A stretch of 64,000 nt of DNA from Natronococcus jeotgali DSM 18795 (GTDB lineage: Archaea > Halobacteriota > Halobacteria > Halobacteriales > Natrialbaceae). Of the stretch, positions 35,119 to 44,949 are shown piece by piece. Position numbers and translations under genes: made by a program. The notes below the pieces were generated by a model. That model was not told where the DNA came from. It did no database searches and saw only the letters and a list, made by a program, of their open reading frames with translations. The stretch spans positions 62,001-126,000 of the forward strand of contig NZ_AOIA01000116.1 of NCBI RefSeq assembly GCF_000337695.1, read 5' to 3'. How positions within the stretch are numbered: position 1 is the first letter of the stretch; every line of letters starts with the position of its first letter.

Positions 35119-36660
35119 ATGACAGGACAGACGTACGTCGGCGCAGTCGATCAGGGAACGACAGGGACGCGATTTATGGTGTTCGACCACGGCGGGCAGG
35201 TCGTCGCCAACGCCTACGAGAAACACGAACAGATCTATCCGGAGCCCGGCTGGGTCGAACACGACCCGATAGAGATCTGGGAGAACACGAAAGACGTCAT
35301 CACGACGGCGCTGGGCAAGGCGGGGATCAGTCCCGACCAGCTCGAGGCTATCGGCGTCACGAACCAGCGCGAGACGACGCTGCTGTGGGACGCCGACTCC
35401 GGCAGGCCGGTCCACAACGCTATCGTCTGGCAGGACCGACGGACGACCGACCGCGTCGAGCGGCTCGAGGAGGACGGCCTCGTCGAGACGGTCCGCGAGA
35501 AGACCGGCCTCGAGGCCGACGCCTACTTCTCGGCGACGAAAGCCGAGTGGCTCCTCGAGAACGCCGATCCGATCAAGATGGAGCGCACCCGCCCCGAGGA
35601 CATCTACGACCGGGCCGAGCAGGGCGACGTGCTGTTCGGGACCATCGACACCTGGCTGATCTACAACCTCACCGGCGAGCATATCACCGAGGTCACGAAC
35701 GCCTCGCGGACGATGCTGTACAACATCCACGACCTCGAGTGGGACGACGACCTGCTCGAAGAGTTCGGCATCCCCCGGGAGATGCTTCCGGAGGTCCGTC
35801 CCTCGAGCGACGACGACACCTACGGCTCGACCGATCCCGACGGGTTCCTCGAGGCCGAGGTTCCCGTTGCCGGGGCGCTGGGCGACCAGCAGGCCGCGCT
35901 GTTCGGCCAGACCTGCTTCGACGCCGGCGACGCCAAAAACACCTACGGCACCGGTTCGTTCTTCCTGATGAACACCGGCGAGGAGGCCGTCGAGAGCGAC
36001 CACGGCCTGCTGACGACGATCGGCTTCCAGCGCTCGGGCGAACCGGTCCAGTACGCCCTCGAGGGTTCGATCTTCGTCACCGGCGCGGCCATCGAGTGGC
36101 TCGAGGACCTCTCGCTGATCGACAACCCGGCCCAGACCGCCGAACTCGCCCGCAGCGTCGACTCGACCGACGGCGTCTACGTCGTTCCCGCCTTCACGGG
36201 ACTGGGCGCCCCCCACTGGGACCAGCGCGCCCGCGGGACCATCGTCGGGATGACCCGGGGCACCCGCAAGGAACACGTCGTCCGGGCCACCCTCGAGTCG
36301 ATCGCCTACCAGACCCGCGACGTCGCCGAGGCGATGGAAGCCGATTCGGGGATCGAGATGACCAGCCTCCGGGTCGACGGCGGCGCGGTCAAGAACAACT
36401 ACCTCTGTCAGCTCCAGTCGGACATCATCGGCTCGAGGATCGTCCGCCCGAAGGTCGACGAGACGACGGCGCTTGGCTCGGCCTACGCCGCCGGGCTGGC
36501 CGTCGGTTACTGGGAGGACGTCGAGGGGTTGCGCGACAACTGGCAGATCGACCGCGAGTTCGACCCCGAGATGGATCGCGCCGAGGCCGATCGAAAGTAC
36601 GACCGCTGGGACGACGCGCTCGATCGAGCGCGGAATTGGGCGACGGACGGTGAGCAGTGA
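35119..36660 (+). CDS. glpK: Glycerol kinase
   Basis: 513 residues, full length. FGGY-family kinase phosphorylating glycerol with ATP. VGAVDQGTTGTRFMVFD is the phosphate-1 motif, TNQRETTLLWD follows near residue 80, GDQQAALFGQ and NTYGTGSFFLMNTG are in the middle, and the FGGY signature region EHVVRATLESIAYQTRDV lies near residue 395. Divergent from glpABC, and followed after three bases by a permease-like gene. Confidence 0.96.
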   Translation: MTGQTYVGAVDQGTTGTRFMVFDHGGQVVANAYEKHEQIYPEPGWVEHDPIEIWENTKDVITTALGKAGISPDQLEAIGVTNQRETTLLWDADSGRPVHNAIVWQDRRTTDRVERLEEDGLVETVREKTGLEADAYFSATKAEWLLENADPIKMERTRPEDIYDRAEQGDVLFGTIDTWLIYNLTGEHITEVTNASRTMLYNIHDLEWDDDLLEEFGIPREMLPEVRPSSDDDTYGSTDPDGFLEAEVPVAGALGDQQAALFGQTCFDAGDAKNTYGTGSFFLMNTGEEAVESDHGLLTTIGFQRSGEPVQYALEGSIFVTGAAIEWLEDLSLIDNPAQTAELARSVDSTDGVYVVPAFTGLGAPHWDQRARGTIVGMTRGTRKEHVVRATLESIAYQTRDVAEAMEADSGIEMTSLRVDGGAVKNNYLCQLQSDIIGSRIVRPKVDETTALGSAYAAGLAVGYWEDVEGLRDNWQIDREFDPEMDRAEADRKYDRWDDALDRARNWATDGEQ

Positions 36661-36663
36661 GCC

Positions 36664-37737
36664 ATGATCGGGACCCTGCTGCAAGTTCCGATCGTCGGCA
36701 TGGAGCTCGAGGCGTTCGTCGTCCTGCTGATCGCCGCCCTCGCCGGCGGTGCGTTCGGGGCGGCCCTCGGCGCGCTGCCCGCGTTCGTCTTCACGGGCTT
36801 CGTCGTCTTCCTCGGCGAGGGTCTCGCCGTTCTCGAGGGAGAACTGGGCGGGCTCGGGGCCGTCGCGGCCGGGGACATCGCGACCGGCATCACCGGGACG
36901 ATCGGCTTCGGCGCGGTCACCGGTCCCCACATCGCCTTCGCCGGCGGCGTCGCCGCGACGGCCTACGCCGGCAAGCGCTATCCCGAGATGGAACCCGCCG
37001 GCTGGGACTACCACTTCGGGAAGAACATCCTGTACGCGTTCGGGACCAAACCCGACATCCTCGCGGTCGGCGCGATTTTCGGCGTCGTCGGGTTGCTGAT
37101 CACCCAGGTGCTCGACGGGGTCGGCTTCCCGACTGACAACATCGCGCTCTCGGTCGTGGCGACGGCGTTCCTGGCGCGACTGGCCTTCGGCTACCCGCTG
37201 ATCGGTAAGGTCCGCGGTGCGAACATCCTCGACATGACGCCGTTCGAGCGCGAGGAGACGCGCGTGGCTGCCGACGGCGGCGACGCGGGCGGCCGGTTGG
37301 CCACCGAGCCGTGGCTCCCCCACCAGTACGAGTGGTCCGGCGTCGCCGCCGTCGGCCTCGTGGGCGGGATCCTCGGCGGGTTCATCTGGCTCGAGACGGG
37401 GAGCATCTTCCTGGGCTACGCGATCTCCGCGATGAGCCTGCTGTTTCTCAACCTCGGCGTCGAGAAGATCCCGGTCACCCACCACATGACGCTGCTGGGC
37501 TCGGTGGGGGCGGTGATCGCGGCCTCGGCGATCGGGAGCGATCCGGTCGTGTTGCTCGTCGCCGGCGCGTTCGGCGCGATCAGCGGCCTTCTGGGAGAGG
37601 TCTCCCAACGCGTGTTCTACTCCCACTCCGGGACCCACGTCGACCCGCCGGCGATGGCCATCGCCGAGTTCATGTTCGTGCTCGGGATCCTCTACCTGGC
37701 CGGGCTCCTCCCCAACGCGGGCTACCTCGCGCTGTAG
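36664..37737 (+). CDS. Multi-pass membrane protein of the glycerol operon, putative glycerol permease
   Basis: 357 residues with about 9-10 hydrophobic helices, many rich in Gly and Ala (AALAGGAFGAALGALPAFVF, ATGITGTIGFGAVTGPHIAF). It lacks the twin NPA motifs of MIP-type glycerol facilitators. The ATG lies 3 nt after the glpK stop. A homologue follows glpK in Haloferax volcanii and has been proposed to help glycerol entry; that role is inference here. Confidence 0.75.
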   Translation: MIGTLLQVPIVGMELEAFVVLLIAALAGGAFGAALGALPAFVFTGFVVFLGEGLAVLEGELGGLGAVAAGDIATGITGTIGFGAVTGPHIAFAGGVAATAYAGKRYPEMEPAGWDYHFGKNILYAFGTKPDILAVGAIFGVVGLLITQVLDGVGFPTDNIALSVVATAFLARLAFGYPLIGKVRGANILDMTPFEREETRVAADGGDAGGRLATEPWLPHQYEWSGVAAVGLVGGILGGFIWLETGSIFLGYAISAMSLLFLNLGVEKIPVTHHMTLLGSVGAVIAASAIGSDPVVLLVAGAFGAISGLLGEVSQRVFYSHSGTHVDPPAMAIAEFMFVLGILYLAGLLPNAGYLAL

Positions 37738-37783
37738 CCCTCGAACCGACTCTTTTAGGTCTCCTAGCCCTCGAGTGACGGGC

Positions 37784-38467
37784 ATGACCGCCGATCCGCC
37801 GCTGGTGCTCGACGTCGACGGCACGCTCACTCGCCTCGAGGGGTGGGGACTCGACCCGCGCGTCTTCGATCCGCTCCGCGAGTGGGAGGCCCCGGTCGTG
37901 ATCGCCACCGGGAAGGCGTTTCCCTACCCCGTCGCCCTCTGTCAGTTCGTCGGCGTCCCCGAACTCGTCGTCGCCGAGAACGGCGGCGTCGTCTACACGG
38001 GCGACGACGTCTTCTTCACCGCCGACCCGGAGGCCGCCCGGGCCGTCGTCGAGGACTACCGCGCGGCGGGCTACGAACCCGGCTGGGGCGCCGAGGACAC
38101 CGTCAACCGCTGGCGCGAGACCGAGGTCGCGATCAACCTCGAGCAGCCCGTCGAACCGCTGCGGGAGATCGCCGCCGAACACGGCCTCGAGGTCGTCGAC
38201 ACCGGCTACGCCTACCACGTCAAGGACACGGCGCCGAACAAGGGCGACGGCGTCGAGACCATCGCCGAACACGTCGGCTTCGACCTCGCCGAGACCGTCG
38301 CCGTCGGCGACTCGGTCAACGACGTCTCGACGTTCGAGGTCGCGGGCCGGAGCTTCGCGGTGGCCAACGCCGACGCGGCCGCGACCGAGGCCGCAGACGA
38401 GGTGCTCGAGGAGGGCCACGCCGACGGGACGCTGACCGCGCTCGAGCGCGTTCGTGGGAGTCGATAA
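37784..38467 (+). CDS. Phosphoglycolate phosphatase, archaeal HAD type
   Basis: 227 residues. HAD motif I LVLDVDGTLT (Asp at residue ~9), motif II VVIATGKAFPYP, Cof-type cap (~80-150), conserved Lys in VKDTAPNKGDGV and motif IV VAVGDSVNDVSTFEVAG. The length and the NKG...GDSxND pattern fit archaeal phosphoglycolate phosphatases (haloacid dehalogenase subclass IIB). A GTG three codons upstream is an alternative start. Cytosolic. Confidence 0.85.
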   Translation: MTADPPLVLDVDGTLTRLEGWGLDPRVFDPLREWEAPVVIATGKAFPYPVALCQFVGVPELVVAENGGVVYTGDDVFFTADPEAARAVVEDYRAAGYEPGWGAEDTVNRWRETEVAINLEQPVEPLREIAAEHGLEVVDTGYAYHVKDTAPNKGDGVETIAEHVGFDLAETVAVGDSVNDVSTFEVAGRSFAVANADAAATEAADEVLEEGHADGTLTALERVRGSR

Positions 38468-39023
38468 CCCTCGAACCTGTGTCGACCCGCGGACCTACGT
38501 CAACGAGGAGGCTTCCAGCGGTTCGTCCGGAACGAGTGTAACCGACCGAATAACGCTGCGGTGGCGTGCGCTGTCGACTGTCCGAACGCCAGTGAGGGCA
38601 GTCGATGATGCTGCGCGAGGGATGAGCGAACGACGTGAGCGAATCGGCTGGGGAGGACGTGGCGATTTTTTATCTCCGTGATCGACAAATGAGTAACAAC
38701 AGATCGTCCCGCGGTTTCGTTGTTCAGTTTGCGTCGTGGATCTGAGGCGGTCGAACTGTTACATGGAGATGCAGACGTACCTTTTTCTCGTCGGGTTCGC
38801 TCGCGTCGCTCGCTCACCACTCCTCCAAAAATCTACGCTAAAAAGCCGCCTCCGCGGGCTTCGCCCGCTTCGGCGGGGAACCGCTCGCTTCGATCGCGGA
38901 TTCTGGCGGTGATACCTGCTTCACCTGTACGGAACGCGAGTTTCGCTCCCTCTCTGAATAAAGAAACCGTGCTACCAACCATTAGTAATATAACAACTTG
39001 CCCGTACAGGACAGACGGCCACT
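38468..39023. other. Long gene-free region with low-complexity and hairpin sequences
   Basis: No plausible protein on either strand. A GAGCGAA-CGACGTGAGCGAA-type low-complexity repeat around 38625-38650 leads to a T6 run at 38666-38671. A nested stem-loop occurs at 38846-38876: outer arms CCGCC/GGCGG, inner arms GCGGGC/GCCCGC with a 3-nt loop. Such GC-rich stems occur around relic insertion elements and ncRNAs. The AT-rich end (38960-38995) is probably the promoter of the small membrane protein at 39024. Confidence 0.5.
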
Positions 39024-39203
39024 ATGGTTCGAGCACGAATCGTCGGGCTGGAATTGGTCCTCGCGACCGGACTCCTCCTCTGGACGACGACTCGAGTCAG
39101 CGGCTACGAACGACAGGTCCTCTTTGCACTGCTGACGATGAGCGTCGCGCTCGCCGCCGTCGTCCTCTTTCGCTCGCTCGAGCGCGTCGATGAGCGCGAG
39201 TAA
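39024..39203 (+). CDS. Small two-helix membrane protein
   Basis: 59 residues: MVRARIVGLELVLATGLLLW, a short loop VSGYERQ, then VLFALLTMSVALAAVVLF and a charged tail ERVDERE. Two helices form a hairpin with charged ends outside the bilayer. A TATA-like AATATAAC lies about 35 nt upstream of the ATG. Function unknown; too short for domain assignment. Confidence 0.6.
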   Translation: MVRARIVGLELVLATGLLLWTTTRVSGYERQVLFALLTMSVALAAVVLFRSLERVDERE

Positions 39204-39306
39204 CTCGCTCGAGCGGAGGTATAGCCTCCCTCGAGACGGGACTGCACTGGTCTCGCGTCGCTCGAGCGCGGTCACGAAAGAACGGGGAAGCGACTCGCCG
39301 ACTGCG

Positions 39307-39648
39307 TCAGGTTTCGTCCTCGTCAGTGAGATCCTCGATCCAGCTGATCGCGGCCATCGCCTGCGGGAACCCCAGCGTCGGGATCGAGAGCGCGGCGACC
39401 TGTTTCAGGGCCTCGGGGTCGACGTCCTCCTCGAGCCCGCGCCGGACGTGAGAGTGGACGGCTCCCTCCGATTGGGCGCCGATCGAGAGCGCGAGTTTGA
39501 GCAGGCGTTTCGTCTCGTCGTCGATCGGGCCCGCTTCGGAGCAGGCCTCGCCGAGGTCGGCGTACGCCTCCCAGACCTCGGGGTAGTCGTCGGCGAACTC
39601 GCCCGCCGTCGACGGCAGTTCGTCGGGATCGTCGATCTGATCTGCCAT
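39307..39648 (-). CDS. Carboxymuconolactone decarboxylase/AhpD-like family protein
   Basis: 113 residues, all helical. ETKRLLKLALSIGAQSEGAVHSHVRRGLEEDVDPEALKQVAALSIPTLGFPQAMAA follows the CMD core, but the AhpD CxxC pair is replaced by EGAVHSHV. A peroxidase role by thiols is therefore excluded; a lactone-decarboxylase or other CMD role remains possible. Monocistronic. Confidence 0.8.
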   Translation of the reverse strand: MADQIDDPDELPSTAGEFADDYPEVWEAYADLGEACSEAGPIDDETKRLLKLALSIGAQSEGAVHSHVRRGLEEDVDPEALKQVAALSIPTLGFPQAMAAISWIEDLTDEDET

Positions 39649-39788
39649 GCGTGGGGTGGTCCGCCCGGACCACCAAGATACTTCTGCCGAGCCCCGGGAG
39701 CCGGGAACCGGCGCACTCGATCGCCCCGAGCGCTCGAGGTGTCGACCGGTCGCAGAACCCTTTTCTACGAACCGACCAACCCCTCCGT

Positions 39789-40094
39789 ATGGACGGACTG
39801 GATCTCGCGGTCGGGGCCTTCGGCCTCAGCGGGACGGCCGCGATCTTCGCGCTCACCTACCGGGATGCGATTCGACGGGAAATCTCCCGACCCGTCTTTT
39901 GGGCCGCGGTCACTGCGATCCCGTTCCTACTTGGGGTCGGGCTCTACCTGTTCGCGCCGGTTCCGATGACCGGCGTGATCATGACCGCAAACACCGGGAT
40001 CGTCATCTACACGTTCGAGCGCGAGATCGCCGACGAGGACGACGAGGACGGCGGCGAACCGGTCGAACCGGGCACGCTCCCCCACCGGAAGTAG
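39789..40094 (+). CDS. Small membrane protein
   Basis: 101 residues. Helices at ~6-22, ~37-56 and perhaps ~60-76 (LAVGAFGLSGTAAIFALTY, VFWAAVTAIPFLLGVGLYLF, MTGVIMTANTGIVIYTF), then an acidic cytosolic tail. The frame is open upstream, but the ATG at 39789 follows a T-rich promoter-like stretch and starts the hydrophobic part. Function unknown. Confidence 0.65.
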   Translation: MDGLDLAVGAFGLSGTAAIFALTYRDAIRREISRPVFWAAVTAIPFLLGVGLYLFAPVPMTGVIMTANTGIVIYTFEREIADEDDEDGGEPVEPGTLPHRK

Positions 40095-40173
40095 CGCCCT
40101 CGAACGGACTCACTGTCCTCGACTCTCCTGACACCGCACGGCTTTTGCCCGCGCCGCGTAAACGGAGACCAAC

Positions 40174-41181
40174 ATGAGCGACTCCGCGGATCCCGGATCG
40201 AGCGCCGACGGGGACGACGCCCCCGCCCAGGTCTCGAGTCCGGACTACCACAGCGAGAACCACACCGCGGCCCAGACCTGCGGCTGGACGGCCAACGCCC
40301 TGCGCGGCGAGGGCTGTTGCTACAAGAAGGTCTACTACGGGATCGAGTCCCACCGCTGCATCCAGATGACGCCCGTGGTCAAGTGCAACGAGCGCTGCGT
40401 CTTCTGCTGGCGGGACCACCGGGGCCACGCCTACGAGCTCGGCGACGTCGAGTGGGACGATCCCGAGGCGGTCGTCGACGCCTCGATCCGCCTGCAGAAG
40501 AAACTGCTGTCCGGATTCGGCGGGAACGACGAGGTTCCCCGCGAGGTCTTCGAGGAGGCGATGGAACCGCGCCACGTCGCCATCTCGCTGGACGGCGAGC
40601 CGACGCTGTACCCCTACCTCCCGGAGCTGCTCGAGGCCTTCCACGACCGCGATATCACCACTTTTCTCGTCTCGAACGGCACCCGTCCCGAGGTCCTCAG
40701 GGAGTGTGATCCCACGCAGCTGTACGTCAGCGTCGACGCCGCTGAACGCCACACCTTCGATCGGGTCGTCAAGGCCGTCGAGGACGACGCCTGGGACCGC
40801 CTGCTCGAAACGATGGGCGTCCTCCGCGAGAAAGAGGAGACGCGGACGGTGTTGCGGACGACGCTGGTCGACGGCGAGAACATGCACCACCCCGACTGGT
40901 ACGCCGGCTTCTACCAGCAGGCCGACCCCGACTTCGTCGAGCTGAAGGCGTACATGCACGTCGGCCACTCTCAGGGGCGGCTCGACCGCTCGTCGATGCC
41001 CGACCACGAGGAGGTCGTCGCGTTCGCCGAGCGCGTCGGGGAGTACATGCCCGAGTTCACCGAGGTGAAAGGCGTTCCGTCCTCCCGTGTCGCCCTGCTC
41101 TCGAAGACGACCGACACCTGGGTGCCGAAACTCGAGAAGGACAGCGAGTTCTGGGAGCGGGACCCGATGACCGGCGACTGA
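40174..41181 (+). CDS. taw1: 4-demethylwyosine synthase (tRNA-Phe wybutosine pathway)
   Basis: 335 residues, radical-SAM enzyme that condenses pyruvate with N1-methylguanosine-37 of tRNA-Phe. The SAM cluster motif is CNERCVFCW (~residues 70-78). Additional cluster Cys can be seen upstream in [19 protein letters not shown] and [25 protein letters not shown] and [16 protein letters not shown] are family signatures. About 30 residues of acidic leader precede the domain, common in haloarchaea. Monocistronic. Confidence 0.95.
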   Translation: MSDSADPGSSADGDDAPAQVSSPDYHSENHTAAQTCGWTANALRGEGCCYKKVYYGIESHRCIQMTPVVKCNERCVFCWRDHRGHAYELGDVEWDDPEAVVDASIRLQKKLLSGFGGNDEVPREVFEEAMEPRHVAISLDGEPTLYPYLPELLEAFHDRDITTFLVSNGTRPEVLRECDPTQLYVSVDAAERHTFDRVVKAVEDDAWDRLLETMGVLREKEETRTVLRTTLVDGENMHHPDWYAGFYQQADPDFVELKAYMHVGHSQGRLDRSSMPDHEEVVAFAERVGEYMPEFTEVKGVPSSRVALLSKTTDTWVPKLEKDSEFWERDPMTGD

Positions 41182-41368
41182 CCCGAGCGCCGGCCCGTAC
41201 GGCCGACCCGTCGACACGTTCGGCCGCGAAGACGTTCGCCGGAGGGCTTTTACCCGCGTCGGGCGGACGTTCAGTACGAAGCGAATAAACTTCCGCCAAC
41301 TGCATAACGGTTTCGTTACGCATTCCACATCCGATACGCTTTTGAGTGATCCGACGAAACGTCCAGGT

Positions 41369-42076
41369 ATGTCAGTGTCAGCGGAGTCTTCGGTCGGCCA
41401 CGACGAACTCGCCGTTCTCAAGCTGCTCGCCCTCGAGGGCGGGCTCGAGGGGGACGTCAAGATTTCCTGTTCCCGCCTCGCGGATCGGCTCGACGCGTCG
41501 AACCAGACCGCCTCGCGGCGGCTCCAGCGCCTCGAAGCGGCCGACCTGCTCGAGCGCGACACCGTCAGCGACGGCCAGTGGGTCGCGGTGACCGACGCGG
41601 GCGAGCGGGCCCTCCACGCCGAGTACGAGGACTACCGCCGGATCTTCGAGACCGACGCCGAGGTCGCCCTCGAGGGAACCGTCACCAGCGGGATGGGCGA
41701 GGGTCGCCACTACATCTCGCTGCCGGGGTACGAACGCCAGTTCGCCGAGCGGCTCGGCTACGAGCCGTTTCCGGGGACGCTGAACGTCGACCTCCGCGAG
41801 GACAGCGTCCGCCGCCGGAGCGCGCTGGCCTCGCTCGAGCCCGTGCCGATCGACGGCTGGGAGGACGACGACCGAACGTACGGCCCAGCGGTCTGTCACC
41901 CGGCGACCGTCGAGACCGCGGACGGCGACGCGTACGAGGGAGCGCACATCATCGCCCCCGAACGAACCCACCACGACGAGGACCAGCTCGAGGTCATCGC
42001 CCCCGACAAGCTCCGCGAGGAGCTCGACCTCGCGGACGGGGATCGCGTGACGGTCACCGTGGGTGATCGCCGATGA
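41369..42076 (+). CDS. ribK: CTP-dependent riboflavin kinase with N-terminal winged helix
   Basis: 235 residues from the ATG at 41369. The N-terminal ~90 residues form a MarR/ArsR-like HTH ([35 protein letters not shown]). The C-terminal domain has the archaeal kinase motifs [39 protein letters not shown] and [10 protein letters not shown]. It makes FMN using CTP and may also bind DNA to regulate the pathway. The stop overlaps ribB as ATGA. An upstream TTG gives a nine-residue extension that is less likely. Confidence 0.93.
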   Translation: MSVSAESSVGHDELAVLKLLALEGGLEGDVKISCSRLADRLDASNQTASRRLQRLEAADLLERDTVSDGQWVAVTDAGERALHAEYEDYRRIFETDAEVALEGTVTSGMGEGRHYISLPGYERQFAERLGYEPFPGTLNVDLREDSVRRRSALASLEPVPIDGWEDDDRTYGPAVCHPATVETADGDAYEGAHIIAPERTHHDEDQLEVIAPDKLREELDLADGDRVTVTVGDRR

Positions 42077-42765
42077 CCGGCGGCCGCGCCAGCGCGAACG
42101 CCGGGGCGGGCGGACGGTCGCCGGCGACGTTCGAGCGCGCCCTCGAGTCGCTGCGGGCCGGCGAGCCGGTGCTGGTCCACGACGCGGCCGACCGCGAGGG
42201 CGAGACCGACCTCATCTACCACGCCGACGCCGTCACGCCCGAGGCCGTCGCGCACCTGCGCAACGACGCGGGCGGGCTGGTCTGCGTCGCGCTTGGCCAC
42301 GGCGTCGCGGAGGCGTTCGACCTCCCCTTCTACGCCGAGGCGGTCGACCACCCCGCGACGGCCGATCACGAGCTGGGGTACGACGAGCGCTCGTCGTTCT
42401 CGCTGACGGTCAACCACCGCGACACCTACACGGGCATCACCGACGCCGACCGCTCGCGGACGATCCGGGCGCTGGGCGAGGCCGCCGCCGACCCCGCCAC
42501 GACGGAGTTCGCGTCCGAGTTCCGGGTGCCCGGCCACGTCCACCTGCTGAAGGCGGCCCCGGAGCTGCTCGACCAGCGGGAGGGTCACACCGAACTCGGG
42601 CTCGCCCTCGCCGACGCCGCCGACCTCCCGCCCGCGGTCGTCGTCTGCGAGATGCTGGACGAACGGACCGGCGAGGCGCTCGTCCCGGCCGACGCCCGCG
42701 GCTACGCCGACCGCCACGACTACGTCTACCTCGAGGGTCGGGACGTGCTCGAGCGGCTGGACTGA
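42073..42765 (+). CDS. ribB: 3,4-dihydroxy-2-butanone 4-phosphate synthase
   Basis: 230 residues. It converts ribulose 5-phosphate to the four-carbon unit of riboflavin. The acidic metal-binding loop [17 protein letters not shown] near residue 38, the [11 protein letters not shown] strand, [15 protein letters not shown] and a C-terminal [12 protein letters not shown] match the family. It overlaps ribK by 4 nt (ATGA), so flavin synthesis and activation are translated together. Confidence 0.93.
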   Translation: MTGGRASANAGAGGRSPATFERALESLRAGEPVLVHDAADREGETDLIYHADAVTPEAVAHLRNDAGGLVCVALGHGVAEAFDLPFYAEAVDHPATADHELGYDERSSFSLTVNHRDTYTGITDADRSRTIRALGEAAADPATTEFASEFRVPGHVHLLKAAPELLDQREGHTELGLALADAADLPPAVVVCEMLDERTGEALVPADARGYADRHDYVYLEGRDVLERLD

Positions 42766-42773
42766 ACCGTTCG

Positions 42774-43124
42774 TCAGTCGCCGTCGCTTCCCAGCGAGCG
42801 CCGCTGGGATCCCGGACTGCTCCGGTAGACCGCGTACAACACGAGAACGGCGATCGAGAAGTCGAACCCGTGCTCGACGAGGTGGTGGACCGTCATGGGC
42901 ACGAGCCCGAAGACGGTGCCCAGCCCGACGATCGATCGGATCACGAGCAACCCGAGCACGGCGGTGATCAGCAGGTACCGCCTCGATCGCCGACGGGAGT
43001 AGGCGACGACCCCGCAACAGAACAGCACCGTCGTGCCGATCGCTGCCAGCACGATGACGACGAGCAGTATCGGGGTCAGCTGGGGGTCGACCCAGCCGCC
43101 GCCGACCGGGATCGGGAACTGCAT
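42774..43124 (-). CDS. Four-helix membrane protein of unknown function
   Basis: 116 residues. Hydrophobic segments at ~16-42, ~50-63, ~68-80 and ~87-102, with a short basic/polar tail. It is divergently arranged with a two-domain winged-helix regulator (43325) across 200 bp; that pairing suggests control of this gene by the regulator. No function assigned. Confidence 0.7.
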   Translation of the reverse strand: MQFPIPVGGGWVDPQLTPILLVVIVLAAIGTTVLFCCGVVAYSRRRSRRYLLITAVLGLLVIRSIVGLGTVFGLVPMTVHHLVEHGFDFSIAVLVLYAVYRSSPGSQRRSLGSDGD

Positions 43125-43324
43125 CTTCGGTGTCGTACGTCGGTCGGGGCGGTACTATGTCCTTCGGTCGCGAATGCGGGTAGTATGTCGATCGGGGTCG
43201 ACCGTTCCACAACCCGTCCGGAGGCGGCGACGGTCGGCCCGTTCTCGCGGATCGGGAACGATCGAAACCGGTTATCAGTGCGGATCCGCTAGCGGTCGAC
43301 GCCGACCGTCCGCCGACGGAGCCG

Positions 43325-43858
43325 ATGCCAATGACAGACACGAGACGACAGATCGAAGCCCACGTCCGCGCGAACGCCGGCATTCACTTCAACGAGCTCG
43401 TCCGGGAGTCGTCGTTCGCGCCGGGGCAGATCCAGTACCACGTTCGCCGATCGATCGACGACGGCGAGCTCGTTCGCGGCGAGTTCTACGGCCGAACGCA
43501 CTACTACACACCCAAGTACGACGAACGCGAGCGGGCGGTGCTGGCGCTGTTCCGGCGCGAAACCGCCCGCGAGATCGTCGTCTACCTGATCGAGCACGAG
43601 CCGACGGGACCGAGCGCGGTCGCCGACGCGCTCGGGATCGCCCGGAGCACCCTCGAGTACCACCTCGAGCGCCTGGTCGAACGGACGGTCGTCGAGAAGG
43701 AGTACGACGAGCGCAACCGCGTCGTCCTCCGGCTCGCGAACCGCGAGCGGACCGCCGAGTTGCTGTCGGCGATCGAGCCGACGGTTCCGGACCGACTGCT
43801 CGACCGGTTCACCCGTCTCGTCGACGGCTTGCTCGAGAGCCCGGGCGACTCGGAGTAG
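43325..43858 (+). CDS. Two-domain winged helix-turn-helix transcriptional regulator
   Basis: 177 residues. First winged helix ~5-60 (RQIEAHVRANAGIHFNELVRES, GQIQYHVRRSIDDGELV), second ~65-130 (REIVVYLIEHEPTGPSAVADALG, RSTLEYHLERLVERTVV), then a C-terminal helical tail. Typical of haloarchaeal ArsR/MarR-like regulators. An ATG two codons later (43331) is an alternative start. Probably regulates the neighbouring membrane-protein gene. Confidence 0.82.
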   Translation: MPMTDTRRQIEAHVRANAGIHFNELVRESSFAPGQIQYHVRRSIDDGELVRGEFYGRTHYYTPKYDERERAVLALFRRETAREIVVYLIEHEPTGPSAVADALGIARSTLEYHLERLVERTVVEKEYDERNRVVLRLANRERTAELLSAIEPTVPDRLLDRFTRLVDGLLESPGDSE

Positions 43859-43970
43859 CCCGGGTGCGGCGTCGGGCGCACGTCGCGAGTCGTTCGCGAT
43901 CCCGTCCCGCGTCGTCCGCCCGGACCGCCAATCGCGAACGTTCATTACGCCGGGCTTCGTCCCCCCGTCT

Positions 43971-44900
43971 ATGGGATTCGACGAGATGGACGTCGACACG
44001 ATCTGGATGGACGGCGAGTTCGTGGACTGGGACGACGCGCAGATCCACGTGCTCACCCACGGTCTGCACTACGGGACGGGAATCTTCGAGGGGGCGCGCT
44101 GTTACGACACCGAGGAAGGGCCCGCGATCTTCCGCTGGGACGCACACTTAGAACGGCTCTACCAGTCGGCCAAACCCTACGAGATGGAGATCGGCTACGA
44201 CCGCGAGGAGCTGACCGAGGCGACTCTCGAGCTTGTCCGGAGCCAGGAACTGGCCTCCTGTTATATCCGCCCCGTCGCCTTCTACGGCTACGACAGCCTC
44301 GGGGTGAGTCCCGGCGACTGTCCGACGCGGATCGCGATCGCCGCCTGGCCGTGGGGCACCTACCTCGGCGAGGACGCCCTCGAGAACGGGATCGAGGTGA
44401 TGGTCTCCTCCTGGCGGAAACACGCCTCGAGTCAGATCCCGACGAACGCCAAGACCACGGGGCTGTACGTCAACAGCATGCTCGCGGGCGAGGAGGCCCG
44501 CCGCAACGGCTACGCCGAAGCGATCGTCCTCAACAAGGAGGGCGACGTCGCCGAAGGCCCCGGCGAGAACGTCTTCCTCGTGCGCGACGGCGAGATCTAC
44601 ACGCCCGGGCTCTCGGAGTCGATCCTCGACGGCATCACCCGCAAGACCGTGATCACGCTCGCGGAGGATCTGGGCTACACCGTCCACGACAGCGCCTCGA
44701 TCTCGCGGGGCGAACTCAACACCGCCGACGAACTCTTCTTTACGGGCTCGGCGGCGGAGGTCACGCCCATCCGGAAGGTCGACAACGTCGTCATCGGCGA
44801 CGGCTCGCGGGGTCCGGTGACCGAGGAGCTCCAGTCGAAGTTCTTCGAGGTCGTCGAACGGCGCACCGACGAGTACGACGACTGGTTCACGTACGTCTAG
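43971..44900 (+). CDS. ilvE: Branched-chain amino-acid aminotransferase
   Basis: 309 residues, class IV PLP fold. HVLTHGLHYGTGIFEGARCY near the N-terminus, the PLP Lys in TNAKTTGLYVNSMLA, EAIVLNKEGDVAEGPGENVFLV, and FTGSAAEVTPIRKVD are all diagnostic. It performs the last step of valine, leucine and isoleucine synthesis, complementing the leu/ilv operon about 30 kb away. Monocistronic. Confidence 0.95.
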   Translation: MGFDEMDVDTIWMDGEFVDWDDAQIHVLTHGLHYGTGIFEGARCYDTEEGPAIFRWDAHLERLYQSAKPYEMEIGYDREELTEATLELVRSQELASCYIRPVAFYGYDSLGVSPGDCPTRIAIAAWPWGTYLGEDALENGIEVMVSSWRKHASSQIPTNAKTTGLYVNSMLAGEEARRNGYAEAIVLNKEGDVAEGPGENVFLVRDGEIYTPGLSESILDGITRKTVITLAEDLGYTVHDSASISRGELNTADELFFTGSAAEVTPIRKVDNVVIGDGSRGPVTEELQSKFFEVVERRTDEYDDWFTYV

Positions 44901-44949
44901 GGAGCGTCGAGTCGAACGCTCGAATCGTCCGAACGAGGGGACTCCGGCG

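Noticed and set aside
34990-37908. 972-codon minus-strand frame opposite glpK
   Set aside because: Antisense shadow of glpK and the permease gene, a common effect of GC-rich codon bias; no domain.
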